64,000 bases of DNA from Candidatus Accumulibacter sp. 66-26 (GTDB lineage Bacteria; Pseudomonadota; Gammaproteobacteria; Burkholderiales; Rhodocyclaceae): contig MKUH01000008.1 in NCBI GenBank assembly GCA_001897745.1, positions 62,001 through 126,000 on the forward strand, in the 5' to 3' direction. Each line of letters begins with the position of its first letter. Position 1 is the first letter of the stretch. Positions 51,297 to 60,002 of the stretch are shown piece by piece. The position numbers and the translations under genes are program-made. The notes under the pieces are model-generated. The model searched no databases and was not told where the DNA came from. It saw only the letters and a list, made by a program, of their open reading frames with translations.

Positions 51297-52934
51297 TCAG
51301 AGCAGCACGCGGCGCATGTCGGACAGCAGCTGCGCGACATACACGTTGAAGCGGGTGGCCAGGGCGCCGTCGATGACGCGGTGGTCGGCGGTCAGCGACA
51401 TCGGCAGGATCAGGCGCGGAACGAATTCCTTGCCGTTCCACACCGGCTTCATCACCGACTTGTTGACGCCGAGGATGGCCACTTCAGGCGCGTTGACGAT
51501 GGGCGCGAAATAGGTGCCGCCGATGCCGCCGAGGCTCGAGATGGTGAAGCAGGCGCCGGACATGTCGGCCGGGCCGAGCTTGCCGTCGCGCGCTTTTTTC
51601 GACAGCTCGGTGCATTCGGTGACGAGCTGCGTCACCGATTTCTGGTCGACGTTCTTGATCACCGGGACGACGAGGCCGTTCGGCGTGTCGGCTGCGAAGG
51701 CGATGTGGAAGTACTGCTTGAGCACCAGGTTGTCGCCGTCGAGCGAGCTGTTGAATTCGGGGAACCTCTTGAGCGCCATCGCGCAGGCCTTGATCAGGAA
51801 GGCCAGCATGGTGATCTTGACGCCCGACTTCTCGTTCTCCTTGTTCATCGCGACGCGGAAGGCTTCGAGCTCGGTGATGTCGGCATCCTCGTGATAGGTC
51901 ACGGCCGGGATCATCACCCAGTTGCGCGCGAGGTTCTGACCGGAGATCTTCTTGATGCGCGACAGCGGCTTGACCTCGATCGGGCCGAACTTGGCGAAGT
52001 CGACCTTCGGCCAGGGCAGCAGGTCGAGGCCGCCGCCCAGCGCGGCACCGGCGGGTGCGGCGGCCGGCGCCGGGCCGGCCTTCATCACGCCCTTCACGAA
52101 GGCGGTGACGTCTTCCTTGAGAATGCGGCCCTTCGGTCCGCTGGCCGGCACCTTCGCGAGGTCGACGCCGAGCTCGCGGGCGAAGACGCGCACCGAGGGG
52201 CTGGCGTGCGTGCGCGCGCCGAGCGGCAGCGCCGGGGCGAGGGCGGCCGGGGCAGCCTGGACGGCGGGTGCCGCGATGGCGGCGACCGGGGCCGAAGTGG
52301 CGACGGCAGCGGCTTGAGCCGGGGCGGGCGCCGCTGCGGGCGTTGCGCCGGCGGCTGCGGTTTCGATGAGGACGACGACCGTGCCTTCGGAAATCTTGTC
52401 GCCGAGCTTGACCTTGATTTCCTTGACGACGCCGTTCGCCGACGAGGGCACGTCCATCGTCGCCTTGTCCGATTCGAGGGTGACGAGCGCGTCGTCGACC
52501 TTCACCGTGTCGCCGACCTTGACGCAGACGTCGATCACCGGCACGTCGCTGTAGTCGCCGATGTCCGGCACCTTGACCTCGACCGTGCCGCCGCCGGCGG
52601 CCGGTGCGGCAAGCGGCGCCGGGGCGGCGGCCACCGGTGCGGGAGGCGCAGCCGGAGCCGCGGTGGGCGCAGGGGTTGCCGCGGCGGCAGCGCCGGCGGC
52701 TTCCAGGACGACGACCAGCGTTCCTTCGGATATCTTGTCGCCGAGCTTGACCTTGATCTCCTTGACGATGCCGGCGGCCGGCGCCGGCACGTCCATCGTC
52801 GCCTTGTCGGATTCGAGGGTGACGAGCGCGTCGTCGACCTTCACCGTATCGCCCGGCTTGACGCAGATATCGATGACCGGCACGTCGGTGTAATCGCCGA
52901 TGTCCGGGACTTTCACTTCGATCAGTTGACTCAT
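51297..52934 (-). CDS. aceF: Pyruvate dehydrogenase E2, dihydrolipoamide acetyltransferase
   Basis: Core acetyltransferase of the PDH complex, 545 aa. Two lipoyl domains (residues 1-77 with Lys44; 117-193 with Lys157) are joined by Ala/Pro linkers. A peripheral-subunit-binding domain (about 244-282, S-P-S-V-R-V-F-A-R-E-L-G-V) comes next. The catalytic domain ends with active-site L-T-A-D-H-R-V-I-D-G-A. Lies 12 bases after aceE and 13 before lpdA. Confidence 0.95.
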   Translation of the reverse strand: MSQLIEVKVPDIGDYTDVPVIDICVKPGDTVKVDDALVTLESDKATMDVPAPAAGIVKEIKVKLGDKISEGTLVVVLEAAGAAAAATPAPTAAPAAPPAPVAAAPAPLAAPAAGGGTVEVKVPDIGDYSDVPVIDVCVKVGDTVKVDDALVTLESDKATMDVPSSANGVVKEIKVKLGDKISEGTVVVLIETAAAGATPAAAPAPAQAAAVATSAPVAAIAAPAVQAAPAALAPALPLGARTHASPSVRVFARELGVDLAKVPASGPKGRILKEDVTAFVKGVMKAGPAPAAAPAGAALGGGLDLLPWPKVDFAKFGPIEVKPLSRIKKISGQNLARNWVMIPAVTYHEDADITELEAFRVAMNKENEKSGVKITMLAFLIKACAMALKRFPEFNSSLDGDNLVLKQYFHIAFAADTPNGLVVPVIKNVDQKSVTQLVTECTELSKKARDGKLGPADMSGACFTISSLGGIGGTYFAPIVNAPEVAILGVNKSVMKPVWNGKEFVPRLILPMSLTADHRVIDGALATRFNVYVAQLLSDMRRVLL

Positions 52935-52946
52935 GAATGCGCTCCC

Positions 52947-55628
52947 TTAAACCGTCATCGGATTGGGTTTGTTCACGTCGATGCCGTATTTGGCGATAGC
53001 CTCCGCGACCTTGCTGCGCTCGATCGCGCCTTCGTCGGCCAGCGCCTTGAGGGCGGCGACGGCGACCCAGCGGCGGTCGACTTCGAAGAAGTGGCGCAGC
53101 TTCTCGCGCGTGTCCGAGCGGCCGAAGCCGTCGGTGCCGAGCGTCACGTAGCGGCGATTGACGAAGGGGCGGATCTGGTCGGCGTAGAGGCGGACGTAGT
53201 CGGTCGCCGCGACGACCGGGCCGCGCGTGTCGTTGAGGCAGGTCTCGACGTGCGAGAGCTTCGGCTTGGCGACCGGGTTGAGCAGGTTCCAGCGCGCCGC
53301 GTCGTTGCCGTCGCGCGCCAGTTCGTTGAAGCTCGGGCAGCCCCAGATGTCGGCGTCGACGCCCCAGTCGTTCTTGAGCAGTTCGGCGGCGGCGATCACC
53401 TCGCGGAAGATCGTGCCGGAGCCGAGCAGTTGCACGCGCGGCGCGTCGCCCGCCTGACCCTTGCGGAACAGGTACATGCCCTTGAGGATGTCGGCCTCGG
53501 CGCCGGCCGGCATTTCCGGATGCTCGTAGTTCTCGTTCATCACCGTGAGGTAGTAATAAACGTCTTCCTGCTCCTGGTACATGCGGCGCATGCCGTCCTG
53601 CATGACGACGGCGATTTCGTAGGAGAAGGTCGGGTCGTAGCTGATGCAGTTCGGGATCAGGCCGGAGAGGATCAGCGAGTGGCCGTCCTCGTGCTGCAGG
53701 CCCTCGCCGTTCAGCGTCGTGCGCCCGGCGGTACCGCCGATCAGGAAGCCGCGCGCGCGCGAATCGCCCGCCGCCCAGCAGAGGTCCATGGTGCGTTGCA
53801 GGCCGAACATCGAGTAGCAGATGTAGAACGGAATCATCTGCACCGCGTGCGTCGAGTAGGCGGTCGCGGCGGCGATCCAGTCGGCCATCGCGCCAGCCTC
53901 GTTGATGCCTTCCTGCAGCACCTGGCCGGTCTTCGACTCCTTGTAGAACATCAGCTGGTCGTGGTCTTCCGGCACATAGTTCTGGCCGGCCTGGTTCCAG
54001 ATGCCGATCTGGCGGAAAAGGCCTTCCATGCCGAAGGTGCGCGACTCGTCGGGGACGATCGGCACGACGTGCTTACCGATCTTCTTGTCCTTGAGCAGGA
54101 TGTTGAGGATGCGCACGATGGCCATCGTCGTCGAGATTTCGCGGCCTTCGCCGGACGCCTTGAGCAGGGAGTCGAAGGCGGCGAGGGCGGGCACCTCGAG
54201 CGGCGCCGCGCTGCGCCGGCGCTGCGGCAGGTAGCCGCCGAGCGCGAGGCGGCGCTCGCGCATGTAGGCGAGTTCCGGCGAACCTTCGGCGAACTTGAGG
54301 TAGGGCAGCTCGTCGAGCTGGTCGTCCGGCACCGGCAGCGCGAAGCGGTCGCGGAAGCGGCGTACGGCGTCGTGATCGAGCTTCTTCTGCTGGTGCGAGA
54401 TGTTCATCGCCTCGCCGGCCTGGCCCATGCCGAAGCCCTTGATCGTCTTGGCCAGGATCAGCGTCGGCTGGCCCTTGTGCTCGACGGCCGCCTTGTAGGC
54501 GGTGAAGATCTTGAAGATGTCGTGGCCGCCGCGGTTGAGGTTCCACACGTCGTCGTCGGTCCAGTCGGCAACGAGTTCCTTGAGTTCCGGCGTGTTGAAG
54601 AAGTATTCGCGCACGTAGGCGCCGTTCTTCGCCTTGAAGGTCTGGTACTCGCCGTCGACGCATTCCATCATGCGTTTCTTCAGGATGCCCTTCTTGTCGC
54701 GCGCCAACAGCGCGTCCCAGTGCGTTCCCCAGACCAGCTTGATGACGTTCCAGCCGGCGCCGCGGAATTCGGATTCGAGGTCCTGGATGATCTTGCCGTT
54801 GCCGCGCACTGGGCCGTCCAGTCGCTGCAGGTTGCAGTTGATGACGAAGATCAGGTTGTCGAGCTTCTCGCGCGCGGCCATGCCGATGGCGCCGAGCGAT
54901 TCGACCTCGTCGGTCTCGCCGTCGCCGAGGAAGGCCCACACCTTGCGGTCGCTCGCCTGAATGAAATCGCGGCTGTCCATGTATTTCATGAAGCGCGCGG
55001 CGTAGATCGCCTGCAGCGGGCCGAGGCCCATCGAAACGGTCGGGAACTGCCAGAAGTCGGGCATCAGCCAGGGGTGCGGATAGGACGGAATGCCCTTGCC
55101 GTCGACTTCCTGGCGGAAGTTGTCCATCTGTTCGTCGGTCAGGCGGCCGAGCATGTGCGCGCGCGCGTAGATGCCGGGAACGGCGTGGCCCTGGAAGAAG
55201 ATCAGGTCGCCGCCGTGCTGCTCGGAGGGCGCGCGCCAGAACCACGAGAAGCCGACGTCGTAGAGCGCGGCGGCCGAGGCGAAGGAGGCGATGTGGCCGC
55301 CGACGTTGGTGTTCTTGTTGGCGCGCACGACCATGGCCATGGCGTTCCAGCGGATGTAGCTGTGGATCTTCAGTTCGAGATCGGGATTGCCGGGGTACTT
55401 CGGCTGGCGGTCGGCCGGAATGGTGTTGATGTATTCGGTGGTGGCGCTGTAAGGAATGTCGATCCCTTCCTCGCGCGCCTGTTCGATCATGCGTTCGATC
55501 AGGTAATGGGCGCGTTCGGCCCCTTCTTTTTCGATGACGCCGCCAAGCGCGTCTTGCCATTCCTGGGTCTCAGTCGGGTCGGTGTCTTTGCTGCCGGCCG
55601 TCTGGGCGTTTTCGGGTAGAGCTGCCAT
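52947..55628 (-). CDS. aceE: Pyruvate dehydrogenase E1 component (homodimeric)
   Basis: Thiamine-diphosphate E1 that decarboxylates pyruvate and acetylates E2. 893 aa, the length of the single-chain AceE type. The ThDP motif is F-L-G-D-G-E-T-D-E with V-I-N-C-N-L-Q-R about 26 residues on. H-Y-L-I-E-R-M near the N-terminus and D-G-F-G-R-S-D-T-R near the C-terminus are typical. First gene of the minus-strand aceE-aceF-lpdA operon, with a candidate promoter about 110 bp upstream. Confidence 0.97.
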   Translation of the reverse strand: MAALPENAQTAGSKDTDPTETQEWQDALGGVIEKEGAERAHYLIERMIEQAREEGIDIPYSATTEYINTIPADRQPKYPGNPDLELKIHSYIRWNAMAMVVRANKNTNVGGHIASFASAAALYDVGFSWFWRAPSEQHGGDLIFFQGHAVPGIYARAHMLGRLTDEQMDNFRQEVDGKGIPSYPHPWLMPDFWQFPTVSMGLGPLQAIYAARFMKYMDSRDFIQASDRKVWAFLGDGETDEVESLGAIGMAAREKLDNLIFVINCNLQRLDGPVRGNGKIIQDLESEFRGAGWNVIKLVWGTHWDALLARDKKGILKKRMMECVDGEYQTFKAKNGAYVREYFFNTPELKELVADWTDDDVWNLNRGGHDIFKIFTAYKAAVEHKGQPTLILAKTIKGFGMGQAGEAMNISHQQKKLDHDAVRRFRDRFALPVPDDQLDELPYLKFAEGSPELAYMRERRLALGGYLPQRRRSAAPLEVPALAAFDSLLKASGEGREISTTMAIVRILNILLKDKKIGKHVVPIVPDESRTFGMEGLFRQIGIWNQAGQNYVPEDHDQLMFYKESKTGQVLQEGINEAGAMADWIAAATAYSTHAVQMIPFYICYSMFGLQRTMDLCWAAGDSRARGFLIGGTAGRTTLNGEGLQHEDGHSLILSGLIPNCISYDPTFSYEIAVVMQDGMRRMYQEQEDVYYYLTVMNENYEHPEMPAGAEADILKGMYLFRKGQAGDAPRVQLLGSGTIFREVIAAAELLKNDWGVDADIWGCPSFNELARDGNDAARWNLLNPVAKPKLSHVETCLNDTRGPVVAATDYVRLYADQIRPFVNRRYVTLGTDGFGRSDTREKLRHFFEVDRRWVAVAALKALADEGAIERSKVAEAIAKYGIDVNKPNPMTV

Positions 55629-55737
55629 GACTTGTCTCCTAGTCTGCAGAAGCGAGGTTTGCTGTCACCGGGGAAGGCGTCAGCGCCAAGGTTAATACGT
55701 TGCCTGAATGCGAAGTACCGCAGCGCATCAATTTCAC

Positions 55738-55766
55738 ATTGTAAGAGACGTTTTTGCAATGTGCAA
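55738..55766 (-). promoter_or_regulatory. candidate sigma70 promoter of the PDH operon
   Basis: On the minus strand a -35-like TTGCAC (55761-55766) and a -10-like TACAAT (55738-55743) are exactly 17 bp apart, giving a leader of about 100 nt. A TGCAAT direct repeat (within 55755-55766) overlaps the -35 and could be an operator. Confidence 0.5.
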
Positions 55767-55826
55767 TATGCAGAAAGGCTGACGTCGGCGTGGCGCTGTC
55801 GCAGTAACCCTTGCGGCCACAGGGAA

Positions 55827-55840
55827 TTGATCTGGGTCAA
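55827..55840 (+). promoter_or_regulatory. FNR/Anr-like box upstream of iorA
   Basis: TTGAT-CTGG-GTCAA matches 9 of 10 bases of TTGAT-N4-ATCAA. If centred at -41.5 the transcript would start near 55875, and a weak -10 (TAAGTT, 55863-55868) lies where expected. An O2-responsive switch suits the oxygen-labile product. Confidence 0.45.
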
Positions 55841-55911
55841 CGTGAAAGCGTTACAGAACCGCTAAGTTCGCTCTTCTTTTTGAAATGCTTCAGCAATCCA
55901 AGGGGGAGACG

Positions 55912-57792
55912 ATGGCGGCAGCAGCAATCGGGGCACACCGACCCGCACCGGCACAAAGCCGGCTTCTGATGTCCGGCAACGAGGCGGTTTCGCGCGCCGT
56001 CTGGGAAGCCGGGGTGAAAGTCGCGGCGGCCTATCCGGGCACGCCGGCCACCGAGATGCTCGAAGTCATTTCGACCTACCCCGACCTCTACGCCGAGTGG
56101 TCGGTCAATGAGAAGGTGTCGCTGGAGGTCGCCTTCGGTGCGGCGATGGCCGGCTCGCGCGCGTTCTGCGCGATGAAGCACGTCGGCATGAACGTCGCCT
56201 CCGACGCGCTGATGACGATGACGCTGACCGGCGTCGCCGGCGGGCTGGTGATCGCGATCGCCGACGACGTCGGTCTGTCGTCGTCGCAGAACGAGCAGGA
56301 TTCGCGCTACTGGGGGCGCTTTGCGCACGTCCCGGTGCTCGAGCCGGCCGATTCGCAGGAGGCCTACGACTACACGCTGGCCGCCTTCGCGCTCTCGGAA
56401 AAATTCCAGGTGCCGGTGATCCTGCGCCTGACGACGCGCATCTGCCACGTCAAGGCGCTGGTCACGGTCAGCGAGCGCGTCGCGCACGCTGCCGCCGGCT
56501 TCGAGAAGGACGCCGCACGCTGGGTGATGGTGCCGGGCGCCGCCGGACGCCGCCTTCCGAAGATGTTCGAGCGCGAGCGCGCGCTGCGTGCCGAGGCCGA
56601 GGTCTCGCCGCTCAACGTGGTCGAGGCCGGCAGCGATCGCCGCGTCGGCTTCGTCACCTCGGGCCCGGCCTATATGCATGTGCGCGAGAGCTTCCCCGAC
56701 GCGCCGGTGCTCAAGCTCGGCCTCTCGTGCCCGGTGCCCTTCGCGAAGGTGCGCGAGTTCGCCGCGCAGTGCGACCGGCTGGTCGTCGTCGAGGAAGTCG
56801 AGCCGCTGATCGAAACCGAACTCAAGGCGCAGGGCATTGCCGTCGCCGGCAAGGACATCCTGCCGCAGATGGGCGAGCTGTCGCCGAACGTGCTCAAGCC
56901 GGCCGTCGCCCGCCTGCTCGGCGAGCCCGTGCCGGAGGTGGCGAAGGCCGCGCCGATGCAGGTCTTCCCGCGGCCGCCGACGATGTGCGTGGCGTGCCCG
57001 CACCTCGGCGTCTATTACACGCTGTCGCAGCTGCGCAACGTCACCATCTCGGGCGACATCGGCTGCTACACGCTGGGCTTCGGCCATCCGTGGAACGCGC
57101 TCGACGCCTGCATCTCGATGGGTGCCTCGATGGGCATGGCGCTCGGCCTCGACAAGGGGCGCGCCGAGAGCGAGGCCGACAAGAAGATCGTCGCCGTGAT
57201 AGGCGATTCGACCTTCCTGCACATGGGCATGCAGGGCCTGCTCGACATCGTCTACAACCGCGGCAACGTCACCGTCCTGCTGCTCGACAACCGCGCGGTC
57301 GGCATGACCGGCGGCCAGGACAATCCAGGCAACGGTCGCAACATCCACGGCGAGGAAGCGCCGCGCGTCGACTTCGCCCGGCTGGTCAAGGCGCTCGGCG
57401 TGCGCGAGGAGCGCGTGCATGTCGTCGACCCCTACGAGCTGCCGACGCTGTTCAAGACGCTGCGCGAGGAGACCAAGGTCGCCGAGCCCTCGGTGATCAT
57501 CACCAACCAGCCCTGCGTGCTGATCAAGGACTACCACAAGCTGAAGCCCTACACGGTCATCGACGACAAGTGCACGGGCTGCGGCAACTGCGTCGACATC
57601 GGCTGCCCGGCGATCCACGTGACGCGCCGCGACCGCGTGAAGAAGGCGAGCGGCCGCGAGGTCGATCTCTCCTTCGTGCGCATCGAGACGGCGGCGTGCA
57701 CCGGCTGCGGCCTCTGCGTCCAGCCCTGCGCGCCGGACGCCATCGTGCATGCCGAGAAGGTGTCGGTGATCAACATGCTGAAGAAGAGCTGA
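55912..57792 (+). CDS. iorA: Indolepyruvate ferredoxin oxidoreductase alpha subunit IorA
   Basis: Catalytic subunit of arylpyruvate:ferredoxin oxidoreductase, converting indole-, phenyl- or hydroxyphenylpyruvate and CoA to arylacetyl-CoA, CO2 and reduced ferredoxin. 626 aa. The N-terminal pyrimidine-binding part contains A-A-Y-P-G-T-P-A-T-E. The ThDP motif is I-G-D-S-T-F-L-H with L-L-L-D-N. Two C-terminal [4Fe-4S] motifs read C-T-G-C-G-N-C-V-D-I-G-C-P and C-T-G-C-G-L-C-V-Q-P-C. ATG at 55912 after GGGGGAG; a codon at 55885 in frame lacks a site. Oxygen-sensitive enzyme in known cases. Confidence 0.93.
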   Translation: MAAAAIGAHRPAPAQSRLLMSGNEAVSRAVWEAGVKVAAAYPGTPATEMLEVISTYPDLYAEWSVNEKVSLEVAFGAAMAGSRAFCAMKHVGMNVASDALMTMTLTGVAGGLVIAIADDVGLSSSQNEQDSRYWGRFAHVPVLEPADSQEAYDYTLAAFALSEKFQVPVILRLTTRICHVKALVTVSERVAHAAAGFEKDAARWVMVPGAAGRRLPKMFERERALRAEAEVSPLNVVEAGSDRRVGFVTSGPAYMHVRESFPDAPVLKLGLSCPVPFAKVREFAAQCDRLVVVEEVEPLIETELKAQGIAVAGKDILPQMGELSPNVLKPAVARLLGEPVPEVAKAAPMQVFPRPPTMCVACPHLGVYYTLSQLRNVTISGDIGCYTLGFGHPWNALDACISMGASMGMALGLDKGRAESEADKKIVAVIGDSTFLHMGMQGLLDIVYNRGNVTVLLLDNRAVGMTGGQDNPGNGRNIHGEEAPRVDFARLVKALGVREERVHVVDPYELPTLFKTLREETKVAEPSVIITNQPCVLIKDYHKLKPYTVIDDKCTGCGNCVDIGCPAIHVTRRDRVKKASGREVDLSFVRIETAACTGCGLCVQPCAPDAIVHAEKVSVINMLKKS

Positions 57793-57799
57793 GGTTCCC

Positions 57800-58450
57800 A
57801 TGTCGAATACCACCCACACCACCACGAACATTCTCGTCGTCGGCATCGGCGGCCAGGGCGTCATGACCGCCACCGAAATCCTCGCCGAAGCGGCGATCGC
57901 GCTTGGCCACGACGTGAAGAAGACCGAAGTCGCCGGCATGGCGCAGCGCGGCGGCGTCGTCTCCTCGCATCTGCGCTTCGGCCCGAAAGTGCTGTCGCCG
58001 CAGATCACGCCCGGCACCGCCGACGTCCTGCTCGGCTTCGAGGCGGCCGAAGGCATGCGCTGGCGGCACATGCTGCGTCCCGACGGCCTTGCGCTGATGA
58101 ACACCGGCCGCCTCGTGCCGCCGGTCGTCGACCTCGGCCTCTACGACTATCCGGAAGACCCGGTCGCCGCCGTGCGCGCCGCCGGCACGCGCGCCTTCGC
58201 CTTCGACGCCTCGGCGATCGCCAGGGATCTCGGCGACATCCGCCTCGGCAACACGGTGATGCTCGGCGCCATTTCGGGCCACCTGCCGTTCCCCGCCGAC
58301 GTGCTCGAACAATGTGTGCTCAAGCGTTTCGCGAGCAAGAAGGCGGAGCTCGTCGAACTCAACCGGCGCGCCTTCGCCGCCGGGCGCAGCGCGGCCGCGC
58401 AGGCGCAGGTCGCGTCGGCCGCCGCTGACGAGGCCTGCGCGCTAGCCTGA
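57800..58450 (+). CDS. iorB: Indolepyruvate ferredoxin oxidoreductase beta subunit IorB
   Basis: Gamma-type 2-oxoacid oxidoreductase domain partner of Ior[16 protein letters not shown] and [18 protein letters not shown] are hallmarks. 216 aa with an Ala-rich C-terminus. It follows iorA by seven bases. Confidence 0.93.
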   Translation: MSNTTHTTTNILVVGIGGQGVMTATEILAEAAIALGHDVKKTEVAGMAQRGGVVSSHLRFGPKVLSPQITPGTADVLLGFEAAEGMRWRHMLRPDGLALMNTGRLVPPVVDLGLYDYPEDPVAAVRAAGTRAFAFDASAIARDLGDIRLGNTVMLGAISGHLPFPADVLEQCVLKRFASKKAELVELNRRAFAAGRSAAAQAQVASAAADEACALA

Positions 58451-58490
58451 TCTGCCGCCCGTTTTGCGGTAAAATCCGCGCTCGATCAAA

Positions 58491-58534
58491 GGGAAAGGCG
58501 GGAGCCGACGCTCCTCGCCTTTCCCGTTTTTCTT
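58491..58534 (+). terminator. rho-independent terminator between iorB and folD
   Basis: GGGAAAGGCG plus GGAG (58491-58504) pairs with CTCC and CGCCTTTCCC (58511-58525, one bulged T) around a 6-nt loop, then G-TTTTT-C-TTTT. A TAAAAT at 58470-58475 upstream is -10-like, so the hairpin could also act as an attenuator in the folD leader. Confidence 0.85.
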
Positions 58535-58569
58535 TTGGCTTTCTTTCGTTCTTCTCCGGTTCCGACACC

Positions 58570-59421
58570 ATGACGGCAAAAATTCTCGACGGCAACGCGC
58601 TCGCCCAAAAACTGCGCGCCGACTTCAAAACCCGCGCCGAAGCGCTCGCCGCGCGGGGGACGCGCCCCGGCCTCGCGGTGATCCTGGTCGGCGAGGACCC
58701 GGCTTCGCAGGTCTACGTGCGCAACAAGGTCGCCGCCTGCGAGAAGGCCGGCTTCCATTCCGAGAAGATCGTCTACGCGCCGGACGTCGCGCCGCAGGTC
58801 GTGCTCGACCGGATCGCCGAACTCAACGCCGACCCGAAAATCCACGGCATCCTCGTGCAGCTGCCGCTGCCGAAGCATTTCGACAGCGACGCGGTGCTCG
58901 AAGCGATCGCCGTCGAGAAGGACGTCGACGGATTCCACGCCGAGAACGTCGGCGCCCTGATGCAGGGGCAGCCGCGCTTCATCCCGTGCACGCCCTACGG
59001 CGTCATGAAGTTCTTCGAGGAGGCCGGCGTCGACCTGAAGGGCAAGGAAGCCGTCGTCATCGGTCGCTCGAACATCGTCGGCAAGCCGATGGCCATGCTC
59101 CTGCTGCACGCCGGCGCGACGGTCACGGTCTGCCACTCGCAGACGCAGGATCTGCTCTTCCATACCCGGCGCGCCGACGTGCTGGTCGCCGCGATCGGCA
59201 AGCCGAAGTTCGTCACTGCCGCAATGGTCAAACCCGGCGCCGTCGTCATCGACGTCGGCATCAACCGCCTGCCCGACGGGAAGCTGTGTGGCGACGTCGA
59301 TTTCGACGGCGTCAAGGAAGTCGCCGCGGCGATCACGCCGGTGCCCGGCGGCGTCGGCCCGATGACCATCACCATGCTCCTCGCCAACACGCTCGAAGCC
59401 GCCGAAAGGGCCGCGCAATGA
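58570..59421 (+). CDS. folD: Methylenetetrahydrofolate dehydrogenase/cyclohydrolase FolD
   Basis: Bifunctional NADP-dependent enzyme interconverting 5,10-methylene- and 10-formyl-THF, supplying one-carbon units for purines. V-Y-V-R-N-K with catalytic Lys, G-I-L-V-Q-L-P-L-P and [11 protein letters not shown] are present. 283 aa. It overlaps purE by four bases, fitting its role in purine synthesis. Confidence 0.95.
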   Translation: MTAKILDGNALAQKLRADFKTRAEALAARGTRPGLAVILVGEDPASQVYVRNKVAACEKAGFHSEKIVYAPDVAPQVVLDRIAELNADPKIHGILVQLPLPKHFDSDAVLEAIAVEKDVDGFHAENVGALMQGQPRFIPCTPYGVMKFFEEAGVDLKGKEAVVIGRSNIVGKPMAMLLLHAGATVTVCHSQTQDLLFHTRRADVLVAAIGKPKFVTAAMVKPGAVVIDVGINRLPDGKLCGDVDFDGVKEVAAAITPVPGGVGPMTITMLLANTLEAAERAAQ

Positions 59422-59918
59422 CCTCTCCCAAGCAACCCGTCGTCGGCGTCGTCATGGGCTCCGACTCCGACTGGCCGACCATGCAGGCCGCCGCTGTGAT
59501 CCTCAAGGAATTCGGCGTTCCCTTCGAGGCGCGCGTCGTCTCGGCGCACCGCACGCCCGACCTGCTCTTCGACTACGCCGAGAGCGCCGCCGGGCGCGGC
59601 CTCAAGGCGATCGTCGCCGGCGCCGGCGGCGCCGCCCACCTGCCGGGCATGCTTGCGGCCAAGACCATCGTCCCTGTGCTCGGCGTGCCGGTGCAGTCGA
59701 AGGCGCTGTCCGGCCAGGATTCGCTGCTCTCCATCGTGCAGATGCCGAAGGGCATCCCGGTCGCCACCTTCGCCATCGGCGAAGCCGGCGCCGCCAACGC
59801 CGCCCTGTTCGCCGTCGCCATGCTGGCCAACGAGGACCAGGAACTCGCCGGCAAGCTCGCCGCCTTCCGCCAGGCTCAGGCCGACAAGGTGCTGGCCATG
59901 AAGCTGCCCGAAGTATGA
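59418..59918 (+). CDS. purE: N5-carboxyaminoimidazole ribonucleotide mutase PurE
   Basis: Class I PurE that moves the carboxyl group of N5-CAIR to give [20 protein letters not shown] and A-G-G-A-A-H-L-P-G are diagnostic. 166 aa from ATG at 59418, overlapping the folD stop (ATGA). Works with purK 84 nt downstream. Confidence 0.96.
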   Translation: MTSPKQPVVGVVMGSDSDWPTMQAAAVILKEFGVPFEARVVSAHRTPDLLFDYAESAAGRGLKAIVAGAGGAAHLPGMLAAKTIVPVLGVPVQSKALSGQDSLLSIVQMPKGIPVATFAIGEAGAANAALFAVAMLANEDQELAGKLAAFRQAQADKVLAMKLPEV

Positions 59919-60002
59919 GGGTGGGCGAAAAATGATGAATTCCCACGTTCTCTTCGCTGCTCGGCCCTCCGCCGGAGCGCGGGCCATCCCCGGAGCGGCC
60001 CG

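Noticed and set aside
51249-55619. 1456-codon open frame on the plus strand opposite aceE-aceF
   Set aside because: It is a GC-skewed antisense shadow of well-identified PDH genes, with no recognisable domain and biased composition (many Val/Asp/His).
58451-58569. Folate or purine riboswitch before folD
   Set aside because: No match to the conserved cores of THF, purine or PRPP riboswitches; the only structure is a terminator hairpin.
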